Positions 16,960 to 26,462 are shown, counted from the stretch's first letter. The stretch: DNA of 64,000 nucleotides from Streptomyces liliiviolaceus (GCF_018070025.1 NZ_JAGPYQ010000001.1:2232001-2296000); one strand, 5' to 3'. Notes: generated by a model from the letters alone, not told the origin. Numbers and translations: made by a program.

Positions 16960-18570
16960 ATGACATCAGTAGGTCCTGTGCGGACCGGGGGGCGGCGCAG
17001 CACGCGCCAGACCGGGAAACGGAGGGCGGGGCGCGGCGGCCAGGCGTCGCTCGGGCTGCTGCCTCTGCCGCCGACGGAGAAGGAGAAGTACTCCTACGCC
17101 AGACGGCACCTGTGGATCCTGACGATCAGTTCGCTGATCAGCTTCTGCTGCCTGATCATGAGCCAGTTCAAGCTGGCGCAGTCGACCCCCGTGCTGTGGA
17201 TCTACACACCGCTCCTCGTCTTCACGGTGATCTACTACCTGATCTCGCTGCGGGTCAACGGATTCACCCGGGACTTCGACATCAAGCACCACCGGTCGCT
17301 GGTCGCGAACTGGCGGCCCGAGACGTACCCGTCGGTGGACGTCTTCCTGCCGGTGTGCGGCGAGCCCATCGAGGTCCTGCACAACACCTGGACCCATGTC
17401 CGGGCGATGGCCGACCGCTATCCCGGCGTCTGCGTGCCCTTCGTGCTCGACGACGGCGCGAGCGCCGACCTTGAGGCGATGGCCCACGACTTCGGGTTCC
17501 GCTACGGGACCCGGGAGAACCGCGGCTGGTTCAAGAAGGCCGGCAACATGCACTTCGGCTTCGAGCAGTCGGACGGGGAGTTCATCCTCATCCTCGACGC
17601 CGACTTCACCCCGCGTGCGGACCTGCTCGAAGAGATGCTGCCGTACATGGACGAGAACCCGAGGACCGGGATCGTCCAGTCGCCGCAGTACTTCCGTGTC
17701 CTGGACTCGCAGAACTGGATCGAGCGCGGCGCGGGCGCGGTGCAGGAGCTGTTCTACCGCTCCGTGCAGGTCTCCCGGCAGGGCAGCGACGGCGCGATCT
17801 GCGTCGGCTCGTGCGCCATCTACCGGCGGGCGGCGCTGAACGACAACGGCGGTACGACGCTGATCGAGCACTCCGAGGACGTCCACACGGGCTTCGACCT
17901 GCGAGGCCTCGGCTGGGACCTGCGGTACATCCCCGTCGCCGTGTCCACGGGGGTGTGCCCGGACAGCGCGGGCGCCTTCTTCAACCAGCAGTACCGCTGG
18001 TGCTCGGGCTCCATGAGCCTGCTGGGCAGCAGGAAGTTCTGGCAGCGGAAGATCAAGTTCTCCAGCCGGCTCTGCTACATGTCGGGCTTCTTCTACTACA
18101 TCCACACGGCGCTGTTCACGTTCGCTGCGCCCGTGATCCCCGTCGTACTGCTGCTGATGATGCCGGACAAGCTGAAGGTCGAGCATCTGCTCCTGGTGCT
18201 GCCGAGCATCCTCTACACCACGATCATCTTCCCGATGTGGCACAAGGCCCCCTACCGCCTGGAGGCGTGGGCGGCCCGCATGATGTACGGCTGGGCGCAC
18301 TTCTTCGCGATCTGGGACATCCTGCGCAAGAACCGCATGGGCTGGCAGCCCACCGGTTCCGCCGGCGCGAAGAAGAACAAGACCCGCCGCTTCTGGATCG
18401 GCATGTGGGTCTGGGGCGGCGGCACCGCCCTGATCTGGGTGGGTGCCGCGGTGTGGCGGCTGTTCACGATGAACGCCCCCGACTTCGCCCTCATCCTTTC
18501 CACCGGACTCTTCTACGCCCTCGTCGTGGGACGGGTCCTGGTGCAGCCCCGAGCGGAGAGCGCCGTCTGA
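16960..18570 (+). CDS. Cellulose-synthase-like family 2 glycosyltransferase
   Basis: Processive membrane GT2 of the BcsA type, predicted to polymerise a UDP-sugar and export the chain. It has 536 aa from ATG 16960; the GTG/ATG options upstream lack homology. Membrane segments lie at about 51-69 and 79-97, and several after 380. The D,D,D,QxxRW signature is complete: DD at 164-165, DAD at 213-215, ED at 306-307, QQYRW at 343-347. No PilZ domain is visible, so direct c-di-GMP control is not expected. Its stop overlaps the next gene (TGATG). The polymer is unknown; cellulose is only one possibility. Confidence 0.88.
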   Translation: MTSVGPVRTGGRRSTRQTGKRRAGRGGQASLGLLPLPPTEKEKYSYARRHLWILTISSLISFCCLIMSQFKLAQSTPVLWIYTPLLVFTVIYYLISLRVNGFTRDFDIKHHRSLVANWRPETYPSVDVFLPVCGEPIEVLHNTWTHVRAMADRYPGVCVPFVLDDGASADLEAMAHDFGFRYGTRENRGWFKKAGNMHFGFEQSDGEFILILDADFTPRADLLEEMLPYMDENPRTGIVQSPQYFRVLDSQNWIERGAGAVQELFYRSVQVSRQGSDGAICVGSCAIYRRAALNDNGGTTLIEHSEDVHTGFDLRGLGWDLRYIPVAVSTGVCPDSAGAFFNQQYRWCSGSMSLLGSRKFWQRKIKFSSRLCYMSGFFYYIHTALFTFAAPVIPVVLLLMMPDKLKVEHLLLVLPSILYTTIIFPMWHKAPYRLEAWAARMMYGWAHFFAIWDILRKNRMGWQPTGSAGAKKNKTRRFWIGMWVWGGGTALIWVGAAVWRLFTMNAPDFALILSTGLFYALVVGRVLVQPRAESAV

Positions 18571-19598
18571 TGTTCCTGACACGTGTACGTACCACCGCGG
18601 CCGGCTGCGCGCTGGCCCTGTCCGCGCTGCTCACGCTGAGCGGCTGCTCCCTGCTGGACGACTCCGGTACGACGGCCTCGTCCGAGGGCGGTGCCTCGCA
18701 GAACGGCGGGGGCGAGGACGCGCAGGGGACGGACGCCGACATCCCGTACGACGTCACGCCGCTGCTCAAGCCCGAGAAGAAGTACTTCGGCGCGGCCGTC
18801 GACGGAGCCCCGAACTCGATGAAGGGCGTCGACGCCTACACCGCGATGACCGGCAAGCAGCCGAACCTCATCGAGTACTACGCGGCCTGGGGCGACGGCT
18901 TCGACGCCCAGGGCGTGCGCAACGCCTGGGCCGAGGGCGCGCTGACCCTGGTCTCCTGGGAGCCGTTCGACGTCACGCTCGCCGACATCGCGGCCGGCGA
19001 GAAGGACGCGTACCTCAAGAAGTACGCGGCCTCGGTGCGCAAGCTGAACCTGCCCGTAGTGATCTCCTTCGCCGACGAGATGAACGGCCATTGGGAGAAG
19101 TGGGGCACCAAGAACGTCACGCCGAAGCAGTACGTGGCCGCGTGGAAGCACATCCACGACACGTTCACGGACGCCGGAGCCTCCAACGTCATCTGGGCCT
19201 GGTCGCCCAACATCGTCAACCCGGTCAAGAGCGTCGAGCTGAAGCCGTACTACCCGGGCGACGGCTATGTCGACTGGGTGGGCGTGATCGGCTACTTCAC
19301 GCTCGAAGAGGACAACGCCTACAAGAGCGTCTTCGGGCCGACCCTGGACGAGATCCGGACCTTCACGAAGAAGCCGACGCTGATCCTGGAGACGGCCGCG
19401 GAGCCGGGCGAGCGGCGCCGGGCCGACGTCCGGAACCTGTTCGCCGGGGTCGAGGCGGACGACGACATGCTCGGGTTCGTGTGGTTCGACCACAAGAAGC
19501 GCGCCGACTGGCGTCTGAAGGTCAGCCCGCTGGCCCTCAAGGAGTTCAAGCGACTGGCCGCCGCCGACGTGTTCGGCTTCGACGTTCGGAAGCCGTGA
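18570..19598 (+). CDS. Lipoprotein glycoside hydrolase, GH26-like
   Basis: Predicted membrane-anchored extracellular glycanase of 342 aa. Signal peptide with lipobox LSGC (Cys26), then a Ser/Gly-rich linker to about residue 60. The TIM-barrel catalytic residues fit family GH26: acid/base E170 in SFADEMNGHWEKW and nucleophile E274 in LILETAAE. It starts inside the TGA of the synthase gene and ends overlapping the next start, so it probably trims or edits the polymer made next door. GH26 enzymes include mannanases and beta-glucanases; specificity cannot be read here. Confidence 0.8.
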   Translation: MFLTRVRTTAAGCALALSALLTLSGCSLLDDSGTTASSEGGASQNGGGEDAQGTDADIPYDVTPLLKPEKKYFGAAVDGAPNSMKGVDAYTAMTGKQPNLIEYYAAWGDGFDAQGVRNAWAEGALTLVSWEPFDVTLADIAAGEKDAYLKKYAASVRKLNLPVVISFADEMNGHWEKWGTKNVTPKQYVAAWKHIHDTFTDAGASNVIWAWSPNIVNPVKSVELKPYYPGDGYVDWVGVIGYFTLEEDNAYKSVFGPTLDEIRTFTKKPTLILETAAEPGERRRADVRNLFAGVEADDDMLGFVWFDHKKRADWRLKVSPLALKEFKRLAAADVFGFDVRKP

Positions 19599-21487
19599 TG
19601 AATCGCAGCCAGAACCCTCGTCCGCCGCAGCCGCAGGGTCCGTACGGCGAGCAGTCGTACGGGGACCAGAGGTACGAGGACCAGAGGTACGGGGACCAGT
19701 TCGGGGGGCAGTACGGCGACCCGTACGCCGATCCGTACGTCGATCCCTATGGGGAGGGCGACTCGGCTTCCTGGTTCAACTCCAACGGGCGGCCCGCGCA
19801 GACCCGTCATGGGTACGGCACGCAGGCCGCGTACCCGCAGGAGCAGGAGCAGCAGCAGTACGTGCCGGGGATTCCCGAGCAGCGGCAGCGCGAGGACCAG
19901 CCGACGTACGCGCTGCACACCGTCGAGGAGACGCCCGCCGAGCCCTCGTACCACATCCCCGTCACGCCCGAGGCGGGCTGGGACATGGCGGCGAGCCGGC
20001 GCCGGGCCTGGGTCAGCCGGGCCGTGCTGCTGTGCATCCTGCTGATCCAGACGGTGCTGTCGCTGAGGCTGTCCAACACGGCGTTCCAGGACGAGGCGCT
20101 GTATCTCAGCTCCGGGCACGAGCAGTTGGACCACCTTCTCAACGGCACGCCCGTGACCACGGACTACGCGAGTTACTTCTCCGGTTCGCCGACGCTCTAC
20201 CCCGTGCTGGCGGCGCTCGTCGACGGCTGGTTCGGGCTGACCGGGGCTCGGGTGCTCAGCCTCCTCTTCATGCTGGGCACGACGGCCCTGCTGTACTCCT
20301 TCTCGCGGCGGATGTTCAACGAGCGGGCCGCGCTCGCCGGTGCCGCGCTGTTCGCCGTCACCCAGTCGACGATCGTGCTCGGCTACTTCGCCACGTACGA
20401 CGCTCCGGCGATCTTCCTGCTCGCCGCGGCGGCCTGGGTCGTCGTGCGGACCGACCGTGCGCCGGTCGCCGTGGTGCTGCTCGCCGCCCCGCCGGCGGTC
20501 CTCGCGGTCGGTGTGAAGTACGCCTCCGCGCTGTTCCTGCCCACGCTCGTGGTGCTCGCCCTGCTGACCGCCTGGCCGCACCGGGGGAAGGCGGCGTTCG
20601 CACGTGCCCTGCTGCTGGGCGTCGGGATCGCGGGTCTGCTGGGTGTCGCGCTGTACGGCACCGATGTGCTCGAAGGCGTACGGGCCACCACCACGGCCCG
20701 TGAGCACGGCACCGACTCGGCCGTCGACCTGCTGGAGAAGTCCGCCCTGTGGGGCGGTCTGATGTTCCTGACCGCGTGCGGCGGCGCCGTCTCCTACATC
20801 AGGCGCGGCCGGATGAACGAGTCGCCGCTCGCGCTGCGGCTCAGCGGTCCCGGCTGGCGCTGGCGTCTGCTGCTGGGGCTGCTGCTGTGCGGCACGGCGA
20901 CGCTCGCACCCGCGTACCAGATCCATCTGTCCACGTCGGTCGCCCTGTACAAGCATCTGGGCTTCGGCCTGCTGTTCGCCGCGCCCATGGCCGGTATCGG
21001 TGTGACCAGGCTCGTCGGAGCGCACTTCCGCTATCCGCAGTTGGGCATCCTGCTCTGGGTCACCGTGCTGTGCCTCGGCCTGTCCCAGTCGGTGGAACGT
21101 TTCGCCTCCTGGCCCGGGACGTCCGGTCTCAACACGGTGCTCCGCGCACACATCACGCCGGACAAGGGCCGCTACCTGGCCTCCACGCCGAACGTGCCCG
21201 TGTACTACCTGCGGGACATCACCGAGCAGTCCCGATGGACCTCGCTCTACGGCATCGGCTACAAGGACGACAAGGGCAAGGTCCACCGCGGCGCGGACGG
21301 CTACCGCACGGCGATCAAGGACGGCTGGTTCGACATGGTCGTCCTCGACGGGGTCGCCACCCCGCAGATGGACAAGGTCGTCATCGCCGCCCTCAAGGAG
21401 AGCGGCAAGTACCGGCTGGCCGGCACCGTGCCGTTCAAGGTCAGCGGCGGCGACGGCACGTACCGCATCTGGATCAAGAGTTCCTGA
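19598..21487 (+). CDS. GT-C (ArnT/PMT-like) membrane glycosyltransferase
   Basis: 629-aa integral membrane protein. The first 135 residues are a Tyr/Gly/Gln/Asp/Pro-rich cytoplasmic tail with YGDQRY and DPYADPY repeats. From about 140 there are ten or more hydrophobic segments. The first external loop has QDEALY with D165-E166, the acidic pair that marks GT-C enzymes using polyprenyl-phosphate sugars. The C-terminal 120 residues form a soluble extracellular domain. TGATG overlap with the GH26 gene. The donor is probably made by the polyprenol-phosphate hexose synthase at 22874. Confidence 0.78.
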   Translation: MNRSQNPRPPQPQGPYGEQSYGDQRYEDQRYGDQFGGQYGDPYADPYVDPYGEGDSASWFNSNGRPAQTRHGYGTQAAYPQEQEQQQYVPGIPEQRQREDQPTYALHTVEETPAEPSYHIPVTPEAGWDMAASRRRAWVSRAVLLCILLIQTVLSLRLSNTAFQDEALYLSSGHEQLDHLLNGTPVTTDYASYFSGSPTLYPVLAALVDGWFGLTGARVLSLLFMLGTTALLYSFSRRMFNERAALAGAALFAVTQSTIVLGYFATYDAPAIFLLAAAAWVVVRTDRAPVAVVLLAAPPAVLAVGVKYASALFLPTLVVLALLTAWPHRGKAAFARALLLGVGIAGLLGVALYGTDVLEGVRATTTAREHGTDSAVDLLEKSALWGGLMFLTACGGAVSYIRRGRMNESPLALRLSGPGWRWRLLLGLLLCGTATLAPAYQIHLSTSVALYKHLGFGLLFAAPMAGIGVTRLVGAHFRYPQLGILLWVTVLCLGLSQSVERFASWPGTSGLNTVLRAHITPDKGRYLASTPNVPVYYLRDITEQSRWTSLYGIGYKDDKGKVHRGADGYRTAIKDGWFDMVVLDGVATPQMDKVVIAALKESGKYRLAGTVPFKVSGGDGTYRIWIKSS

Positions 21488-21564
21488 CGGTGGCCGTCGG
21501 CTCTTCCGGCGGCCACCCATGTCTTGAATCGACCAACACACTGTGTGAGAGAAAGGCCGTGCCC

Positions 21565-22869
21565 ATGCGGCTCACTGTCATCGGCACCGGCTATCTCGGT
21601 GCCACCCACGCCGCCTGTATGGCGGAGCTCGGGCACGAGGTGCTCGGGGTCGACGTCGACCCGGACAAGGTCGCCGCGCTGCAGGCGGGGCGGGTGCCGT
21701 TCCACGAACCCGTGCTGCCCGAACTGCTCGCCCGGCACACGGCGAGCGGGCGGCTGCGGTTCACCACGTCCTACGAGGAGGCCGCGGCCTTCGGCGAGGT
21801 GCACTTCATCTGCGTGGGTACCCCGCAGCGCAAGGACTCGGAGGGCGCCGACCTGCGGTACGTGGACGCGGCGTTCGCGTCGCTGGCCCGGTACGCGGGC
21901 GAGGGCGCGCTCCTGGTCGGCAAGTCCACCGTGCCCGTGGGTACGGCCCGGCGTCTCGCGGACACCCACACCGGCGTGGAGATCGCCTGGAACCCGGAGT
22001 TCCTGCGCGAGGGCTTCGCCGTCGAGGACACCCTGCGGCCCGACCGCCTGGTCCTCGGCATCGGCTCCGAGCATGCTGAAACGTTGCTGCGCGCGGTGTA
22101 CGCGCCCGTCATCGGCGCGGGGACCCCGGTGGTCACCGCGGACTTCCCGACCGCCGAACTGGTCAAGACGGCCGCGAACGCGTTCCTCGCCACCAAGATC
22201 TCGTTCATCAACGCCATGGCCGAGGTTTGCGAGGCCACGGGCGGCGACGTCTCCGTACTCGCGGAGGCGATCGGCCACGACGACCGCATCGGGAAGAAGT
22301 TCCTGCGGGCCGGCGTCGGCTTCGGCGGCGGCTGTCTGCCCAAGGACATCCGGGCCTTCGCGCACCGCGCCGACGAGCTGGGGGTGTCCCTGGAGTTCCT
22401 GCGCGAGGTCGACGCCATCAACATGCGGCGCCGCGACCGGGTGGTCGAGCTGGCCCGCGATCTGTGCGGGGGCGCGGTTCTCGGCGCGCGGATCGCCGTG
22501 CTCGGCGCGGCCTTCAAGCCGGACTCCGACGACATCCGCGACTCGCCCGCGCTGAACGTCGCCGCGCGCTTGCGTCTCGACGGCGCCGATGTCACGGTCT
22601 ACGACCCGGAGGCGATGGACAACGCCCGCAAGGCGTTCCCGCTGCTCGGGTACGCGCTGTCGGCCGAGGACGCGCTGCGCGGAGCCGATCTCGTGCTGCA
22701 CCTGACCGAATGGCCGCAGTTCCGCGAGCTCGCTCCCGAGCGGGCCCGCACCTTGGTCTCCCGTCCACGGATCGTGGACGGGAGGGGGACGCTCGACGGG
22801 GCCACCTGGGCCGCGGCGGGCTGGGAGTTCCGGGCGCTGGGTAGACCCGCGCCCGGTGGGGAGGGGTAA
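21565..22869 (+). CDS. UDP-glucose 6-dehydrogenase (copy 1)
   Basis: Oxidises UDP-glucose to UDP-glucuronate with 2 NAD. Rossmann motif VIGTGYLGATHA near the N-terminus; PEFLREGFAVEDTLRPDRLV; substrate-loop Cys in GVGFGGGCLPKDIRAF; C-terminal FKPDSDDIRDSPALNV. 434 aa from ATG 21565, chosen over GTG 21559 because AAAGG is better spaced. It lies in the polysaccharide cassette and likely feeds it with UDP-GlcA. A second, equally intact paralogue is at 59003-60346. Confidence 0.93.
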   Translation: MRLTVIGTGYLGATHAACMAELGHEVLGVDVDPDKVAALQAGRVPFHEPVLPELLARHTASGRLRFTTSYEEAAAFGEVHFICVGTPQRKDSEGADLRYVDAAFASLARYAGEGALLVGKSTVPVGTARRLADTHTGVEIAWNPEFLREGFAVEDTLRPDRLVLGIGSEHAETLLRAVYAPVIGAGTPVVTADFPTAELVKTAANAFLATKISFINAMAEVCEATGGDVSVLAEAIGHDDRIGKKFLRAGVGFGGGCLPKDIRAFAHRADELGVSLEFLREVDAINMRRRDRVVELARDLCGGAVLGARIAVLGAAFKPDSDDIRDSPALNVAARLRLDGADVTVYDPEAMDNARKAFPLLGYALSAEDALRGADLVLHLTEWPQFRELAPERARTLVSRPRIVDGRGTLDGATWAAAGWEFRALGRPAPGGEG

Positions 22870-22873
22870 GGAC

Positions 22874-23626
22874 ATGACGTACGAGACATTCGACGACGTG
22901 CGCGTCACGATCGTGATGCCCACGTACAACGAGGCCGCCAATCTGCCGAGAATGGCCGAGGCGGTGCTCCAACTGCCTCTGGGCGGGCTTCACTTGAAGG
23001 TGGTGGACGACTCCAGCCCGGACGGTACGGGCCGGATCGCCGAGGAGCTGGCCGAGAAGTACAACGCGGACGGGCAACGCCGGATGAGCGTGCTGCACCG
23101 CACCGAGAAGGACGGGCTCGGGCGCGCGTACGTGGCGGGCATGAGCGCGGCGGTCGACGAGGGCGCCGAGTACCTGGTGCAGATGGACGCCGACGGCAGC
23201 CATCCCGTGGAGGCGGTGCCGCGCATGCTGGGCACCGCCGTGGCCTCGGGGGTCGGGCTGGTCATCGGGAGCCGGTACGTCGAGGGGGGCTCGCTCGACG
23301 AGGACTGGGGCGCGCACCGGGTGCTGCTGTCCCGGTTCGCGAACCGGTACGCGCGGACCGTGCTCGGCACGAAGATCCGGGACATCACCGCGGGGTTCAA
23401 TCTGTGGTCCGCGCGGGCCCTGAACGACGTGGATCTGCACTCGCTGGACAGCGCGGGGTACAGCTTTCAGGTAGAGCTGAAGTACAAGGCCGTGCGGGCC
23501 GGGCACAGTGCGGTGGAGATTCCCATCCGGTTCGAGGAGCGGACCGAAGGGGTTTCGAAGATGACTCTTCGTACGCAGCTTGAGTCGGCGTTGGTGCCGG
23601 TGAAGTTGCGTCTTAAGAGGGACTGA
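22874..23626 (+). CDS. Polyprenol-monophosphate hexose synthase (Dpm1-like GT2)
   Basis: 250-aa soluble GT2 of the dolichol-phosphate-mannose synthase type. Motifs: VTIVMPTYNEAANLPRM, DDSSPDGT, QMDADGSHPVEAVPRM (DAD metal site), GSRYVEGGS. It transfers a hexose, in actinobacteria usually mannose, to polyprenyl phosphate on the cytoplasmic face. There is no C-terminal membrane anchor. GGGGAGGGG ribosome binding site, 4 nt after ugd. Likely donor maker for the GT-C enzyme two genes upstream. Confidence 0.88.
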   Translation: MTYETFDDVRVTIVMPTYNEAANLPRMAEAVLQLPLGGLHLKVVDDSSPDGTGRIAEELAEKYNADGQRRMSVLHRTEKDGLGRAYVAGMSAAVDEGAEYLVQMDADGSHPVEAVPRMLGTAVASGVGLVIGSRYVEGGSLDEDWGAHRVLLSRFANRYARTVLGTKIRDITAGFNLWSARALNDVDLHSLDSAGYSFQVELKYKAVRAGHSAVEIPIRFEERTEGVSKMTLRTQLESALVPVKLRLKRD

Positions 23627-23687
23627 CCACCTGCCGGGGGGCTGGGGGTTTGGGGTGTCCGGGGTTGTTCTTCGGGTGCGGGTGCGT

Positions 23688-23772
23688 GGGGGCTGGTCGC
23701 GCAGTTCCCCGCGCCCCTCGGGGGCCTGCGGCCCCCTGAAGACAAAAGATTGCGCCGTTCCCCGCGCCCCTG
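23688..23772. repeat. Intergenic repeat cluster, 2 cores
   Basis: Cores at 23705 and 23758, with head GTGGGGGCTGGTCGCGCAG and linker GACAAAAGATTGCGCCG. Between them GGGGGCCTGCGGCCCCC can fold as a hairpin. It separates the convergent ends of the polysaccharide set and the minus-strand gene at 23779. Confidence 0.9.
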
Positions 23773-23778
23773 AGGGGG

Positions 23779-24645
23779 CTACTCGTTGGCTGCCGCCGAT
23801 GCCTGGGCCTCGCCTCTGCGGCGGATCTGGCGGAAGGTGAATTCGGCCAGGTCGTCGCCCGTGCTGAAGACCTTGGCGTCCTTCTCGGTGACGTCCTTGC
23901 CGTTGGTGAAGCCGGCGACGGTGAAGTAGGCGTAGCGGCCGTACGAGTTCGTCGTCGAGCGGCAGATCGCCGAGCGGCAGAAGACGGGGACGCCCTCACC
24001 GGACAGGGACTGGACGACGCTCTTCTTGTCGGCGTCGGTCTTCGCCCTGAGCGCCTTGGCCTCGTTGTCGAAGACGGCCACGCCGACGGTGACGGCCACC
24101 CCGTCCTTCGAGTACGTGACACGCATGAGGCGGGTGCAGTCGTTCTTGGTGAGGACCGGGCCGAGCGTGCCCTGGGCGGCCGACGCGCAGTTCTTCGTGG
24201 ACGCCATCGCGCCCTTCTTGTAGACGGTCTCGCCCATCGTCAGCTGGGTGCCCGGGAAGAGGGTGTCCGGCGCGAGCGCCGCCGTGTCCTTCTTCACATC
24301 GGATATGAAGTCCTTCGGATCCAGCGGCGGCGGCGCCGAGGTCGCCTCGAAGGACGGCCCGGTCCCGGCGGTGTCCGACGGGATGTCCGCGGAGGCGGGC
24401 AGCTCGGAGGCGGGTTTGTTCGACGCCTGTTCCTTGCCGTCCGCCGAGACGACGGCCACCGCGACGGCCGCGCCCACGGCGATGGTGGCCAGGGCGCCGC
24501 CGCCGACCAGCATCCACCTGCGACGCCGGTTGCGCGTTTCGGACGCCTCGGCCAGCGCCGCCCAGTCGGGAGACTGACTGCTCCACTGCGGCTGAGAATT
24601 TGATCCCCCGGAACCCCACTGGGGTCCCCCCTGCCCAAAGCTCAT
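23779..24645 (-). CDS. Conserved hypothetical membrane-anchored protein
   Basis: I do not recognise a function. The 288-aa product (start MSFGQGGPQWGSGG) has a hydrophilic Gln/Ser-rich cytoplasmic part of about 40 residues with an Arg-rich stop (RNRRRR), one membrane span (VGGGALATIAVGAAVAVAVV), a Ser/Pro-rich linker, then an extracellular domain of about 170 residues with four cysteines that could form disulfides (NC, DC, FC, IC). The upstream ATG would add three residues. No ribosome binding site is visible. It is divergent from rplM. Confidence 0.7.
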   Translation of the reverse strand: MSFGQGGPQWGSGGSNSQPQWSSQSPDWAALAEASETRNRRRRWMLVGGGALATIAVGAAVAVAVVSADGKEQASNKPASELPASADIPSDTAGTGPSFEATSAPPPLDPKDFISDVKKDTAALAPDTLFPGTQLTMGETVYKKGAMASTKNCASAAQGTLGPVLTKNDCTRLMRVTYSKDGVAVTVGVAVFDNEAKALRAKTDADKKSVVQSLSGEGVPVFCRSAICRSTTNSYGRYAYFTVAGFTNGKDVTEKDAKVFSTGDDLAEFTFRQIRRRGEAQASAAANE

Positions 24646-24815
24646 GGGCCGCATCTTAGACGGGACAAGGGGACAAGGGATCCGCCGGTCCTCTCCCGCA
24701 GCACTCGAAACGCCGATGTGTCAAGCCCGAATGAGAGCAAAGGGGGCATCTCAGGAACACCGAGTGCGGTCGCGTACCCTCGAACCCGGCGAGCGCCTGC
24801 CCTCCGGCACGCGTT

Positions 24816-24845
24816 TTGACCCGTACGGGCCACCGAAGGTATTCT
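24816..24845 (+). promoter_or_regulatory. Predicted rplM-rpsI promoter
   Basis: TTGACC (24816-24821) and TATTCT (24840-24845) are separated by 18 nt, a good match to a principal-sigma promoter. It lies 180 nt upstream of rplM. The rest of the 379-nt gap 24646-25024 shows no other clear element. Confidence 0.55.
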
Positions 24846-25024
24846 TGCGGTTCGTTATGTGTATTGGCTTGCTCATTCTCACGTGAGGGGCCCTTACACC
24901 GGTCCACCGGGCCGATGACCAGCGGCAGGACTCGGTTGCGTCCCGAGGTCCGCCAGGGCTGTCGTACATCGTCCGTGGTGGCCCATTGTCAGGACCCACT
25001 CACTGAAGAAGCGAAGGCATGACC

Positions 25025-25468
25025 GTGCGTACGTTCAGCCCCAAGCCCGGCGACATCACTCGCCAGTGGTACGTCATCGACGCCCAGGATGTCGTCCTGG
25101 GTCGTCTGGCCACCACTGCCGCGAACATCCTGCGGGGCAAGCACAAGCCGATTTACGCCCCCCACGTCGACGCTGGTGACTTCGTCATCATCATCAACGC
25201 CGACAAGGTGCACCTCTCCGGCAACAAGAAGACCCAGAAGCTGGCGTACCGCCACTCCGGTTACCCGGGTGGTCTGCGCTCCGTCCGTTACGACGAGCTG
25301 CTGGCGAAGAACCCCGAGAAGGCCGTCGAGAAGGCCATCAAGGGCATGATCCCCAAGAACACCCTGGGCCGTCAGGTGCTCTCGAAGCTGAAGGTCTACT
25401 CGGGCGACCAGCACCCGCACGCTGCACAGCAGCCGGTGCCGTTCGAGATCACCCAGGTCGCGCAGTAG
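25025..25468 (+). CDS. rplM: 50S ribosomal protein L13
   Basis: L13 is an early assembly protein of the large subunit. I choose GTG 25025 (147 aa, [20 protein letters not shown]), because GAAGG lies 7 nt upstream; the ATG at 25019 would place it only 1 nt away. Motifs [14 protein letters not shown] and [18 protein letters not shown] are diagnostic. It forms the usual pair with rpsI, 45 nt downstream. Confidence 0.95.
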   Translation: MRTFSPKPGDITRQWYVIDAQDVVLGRLATTAANILRGKHKPIYAPHVDAGDFVIIINADKVHLSGNKKTQKLAYRHSGYPGGLRSVRYDELLAKNPEKAVEKAIKGMIPKNTLGRQVLSKLKVYSGDQHPHAAQQPVPFEITQVAQ

Positions 25469-25513
25469 TTCCGGCCACCACCCCCTAAGACTGAACAGAA
25501 TCTGAGGAGAATC

Positions 25514-26038
25514 GTGGCCGAGACCACCGTTGAGCAGCCGGTCGAAGAGACCGAGGCTGTCGACATCGAGAGCTACACCACCGAGTCCGAGGCCCCCGTC
25601 GTCGAGGGCGAGTACACCTCGGAGTCGCTCGCCGGCCGCTTCGGCGACCCGCAGCCGGCCGCCGGCCTGGGCCGTCGCAAGAACGCCATCGCCCGCGTCC
25701 GGATCGTCCCGGGCACCGGCAAGTGGAAGGTCAACGGGCGCACGCTTGAGGACTACTTCCCGAACAAGGTGCACCAGCAGGAAGTCAACGAGCCCTTCAA
25801 GGTGCTCGAACTCGACGGCCGCTACGACGTGGTCGCCCGTATCTCGGGTGGCGGCGTCTCCGGTCAGGCCGGTGCCCTGCGCCTCGGCGTGGCCCGCGCG
25901 CTGAACGAGGCCGACGTGGACAACAACCGCGGCGCCCTCAAGAAGGCCGGTTACCTCAAGCGTGACGACCGTGCGGTCGAGCGCAAGAAGGCCGGTCTCA
26001 AGAAGGCCCGTAAGGCCCCGCAGTACAGCAAGCGCTAA
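25514..26038 (+). CDS. rpsI: 30S ribosomal protein S9 with acidic N-terminal extension
   Basis: S9 contacts P-site tRNA through its C-terminal tail, here [12 protein letters not shown]. The conserved core begins near [20 protein letters not shown]; before it lie about 50 acidic residues ([20 protein letters not shown]) that E. coli S9 lacks. The GTG start has GAGGAGA upstream. A hairpin terminator follows within 35 nt. Confidence 0.96.
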   Translation: MAETTVEQPVEETEAVDIESYTTESEAPVVEGEYTSESLAGRFGDPQPAAGLGRRKNAIARVRIVPGTGKWKVNGRTLEDYFPNKVHQQEVNEPFKVLELDGRYDVVARISGGGVSGQAGALRLGVARALNEADVDNNRGALKKAGYLKRDDRAVERKKAGLKKARKAPQYSKR

Positions 26039-26072
26039 ATCTCAGCGATTTTCGCTCGCTTTCTGCACGAAT

Positions 26073-26110
26073 CGCCCCGGCGGCACGTTCTGTGTCGCCG
26101 GGGCGTTCGT
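26073..26110 (+). terminator. Terminator after rpsI
   Basis: CGCCCCGGCG (26073-26082) pairs with CGCCGGGGCG (26096-26105), 13-nt loop, followed by TTCGTTTTAT. It ends the rplM-rpsI transcript. Confidence 0.85.
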
Positions 26111-26330
26111 TTTATCGCAATCCGTGGCACAACCTGTGGTGCCGCTCGTGGGTCAGAGGCTGTGGGGTACTCGTGGCGGTACGCGTCGCGTGCCGTGGTC
26201 GGGTGTCGCAGCCGCGTGCCGCGGCCTTTTCGGCCACAGCCTTGGAACAGGCGTGGGAGATATACAGGCCCGGGGGATATACCTGACGTGTGCCGGGCCG
26301 GGGCGGGACCCTCGGCCGAGCCGCACGTGG

Positions 26331-26384
26331 TGGCGTACGCGTCGCGTGTGGCGTACGCGTCGCGCGTGGCGTACGTGGCGGCCG
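26331..26384. repeat. 18-bp tandem repeat, about 3 units
   Basis: TGGCGTACGCGTCGCG recurs at 26331 and 26349 with a degenerate third copy at 26367, period 18 bp; a further related block GCGGTACGCGTCGCGT lies near 26173. It lies in the 424-nt gap between the rpsI terminator and glmM. The rest of that gap shows GC-rich sequence with no convincing gene. The units contain palindromic CGTACGCG, so a binding site array is possible. Confidence 0.6.
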
Positions 26385-26462
26385 TGTCGCACGTTGTGCC
26401 GCACGCCGTGTCGCACATTCTGATCAAGACTGATCGAGCTTGAGCAAGTTCGGAGGACACCA

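Noticed and set aside
16815..17474. Plus-strand frame starting MSDFLAHANLTYLL
   Set aside because: It overlaps the GT2 gene in another frame and turns into Arg/Pro-rich noise; no ribosome binding site.
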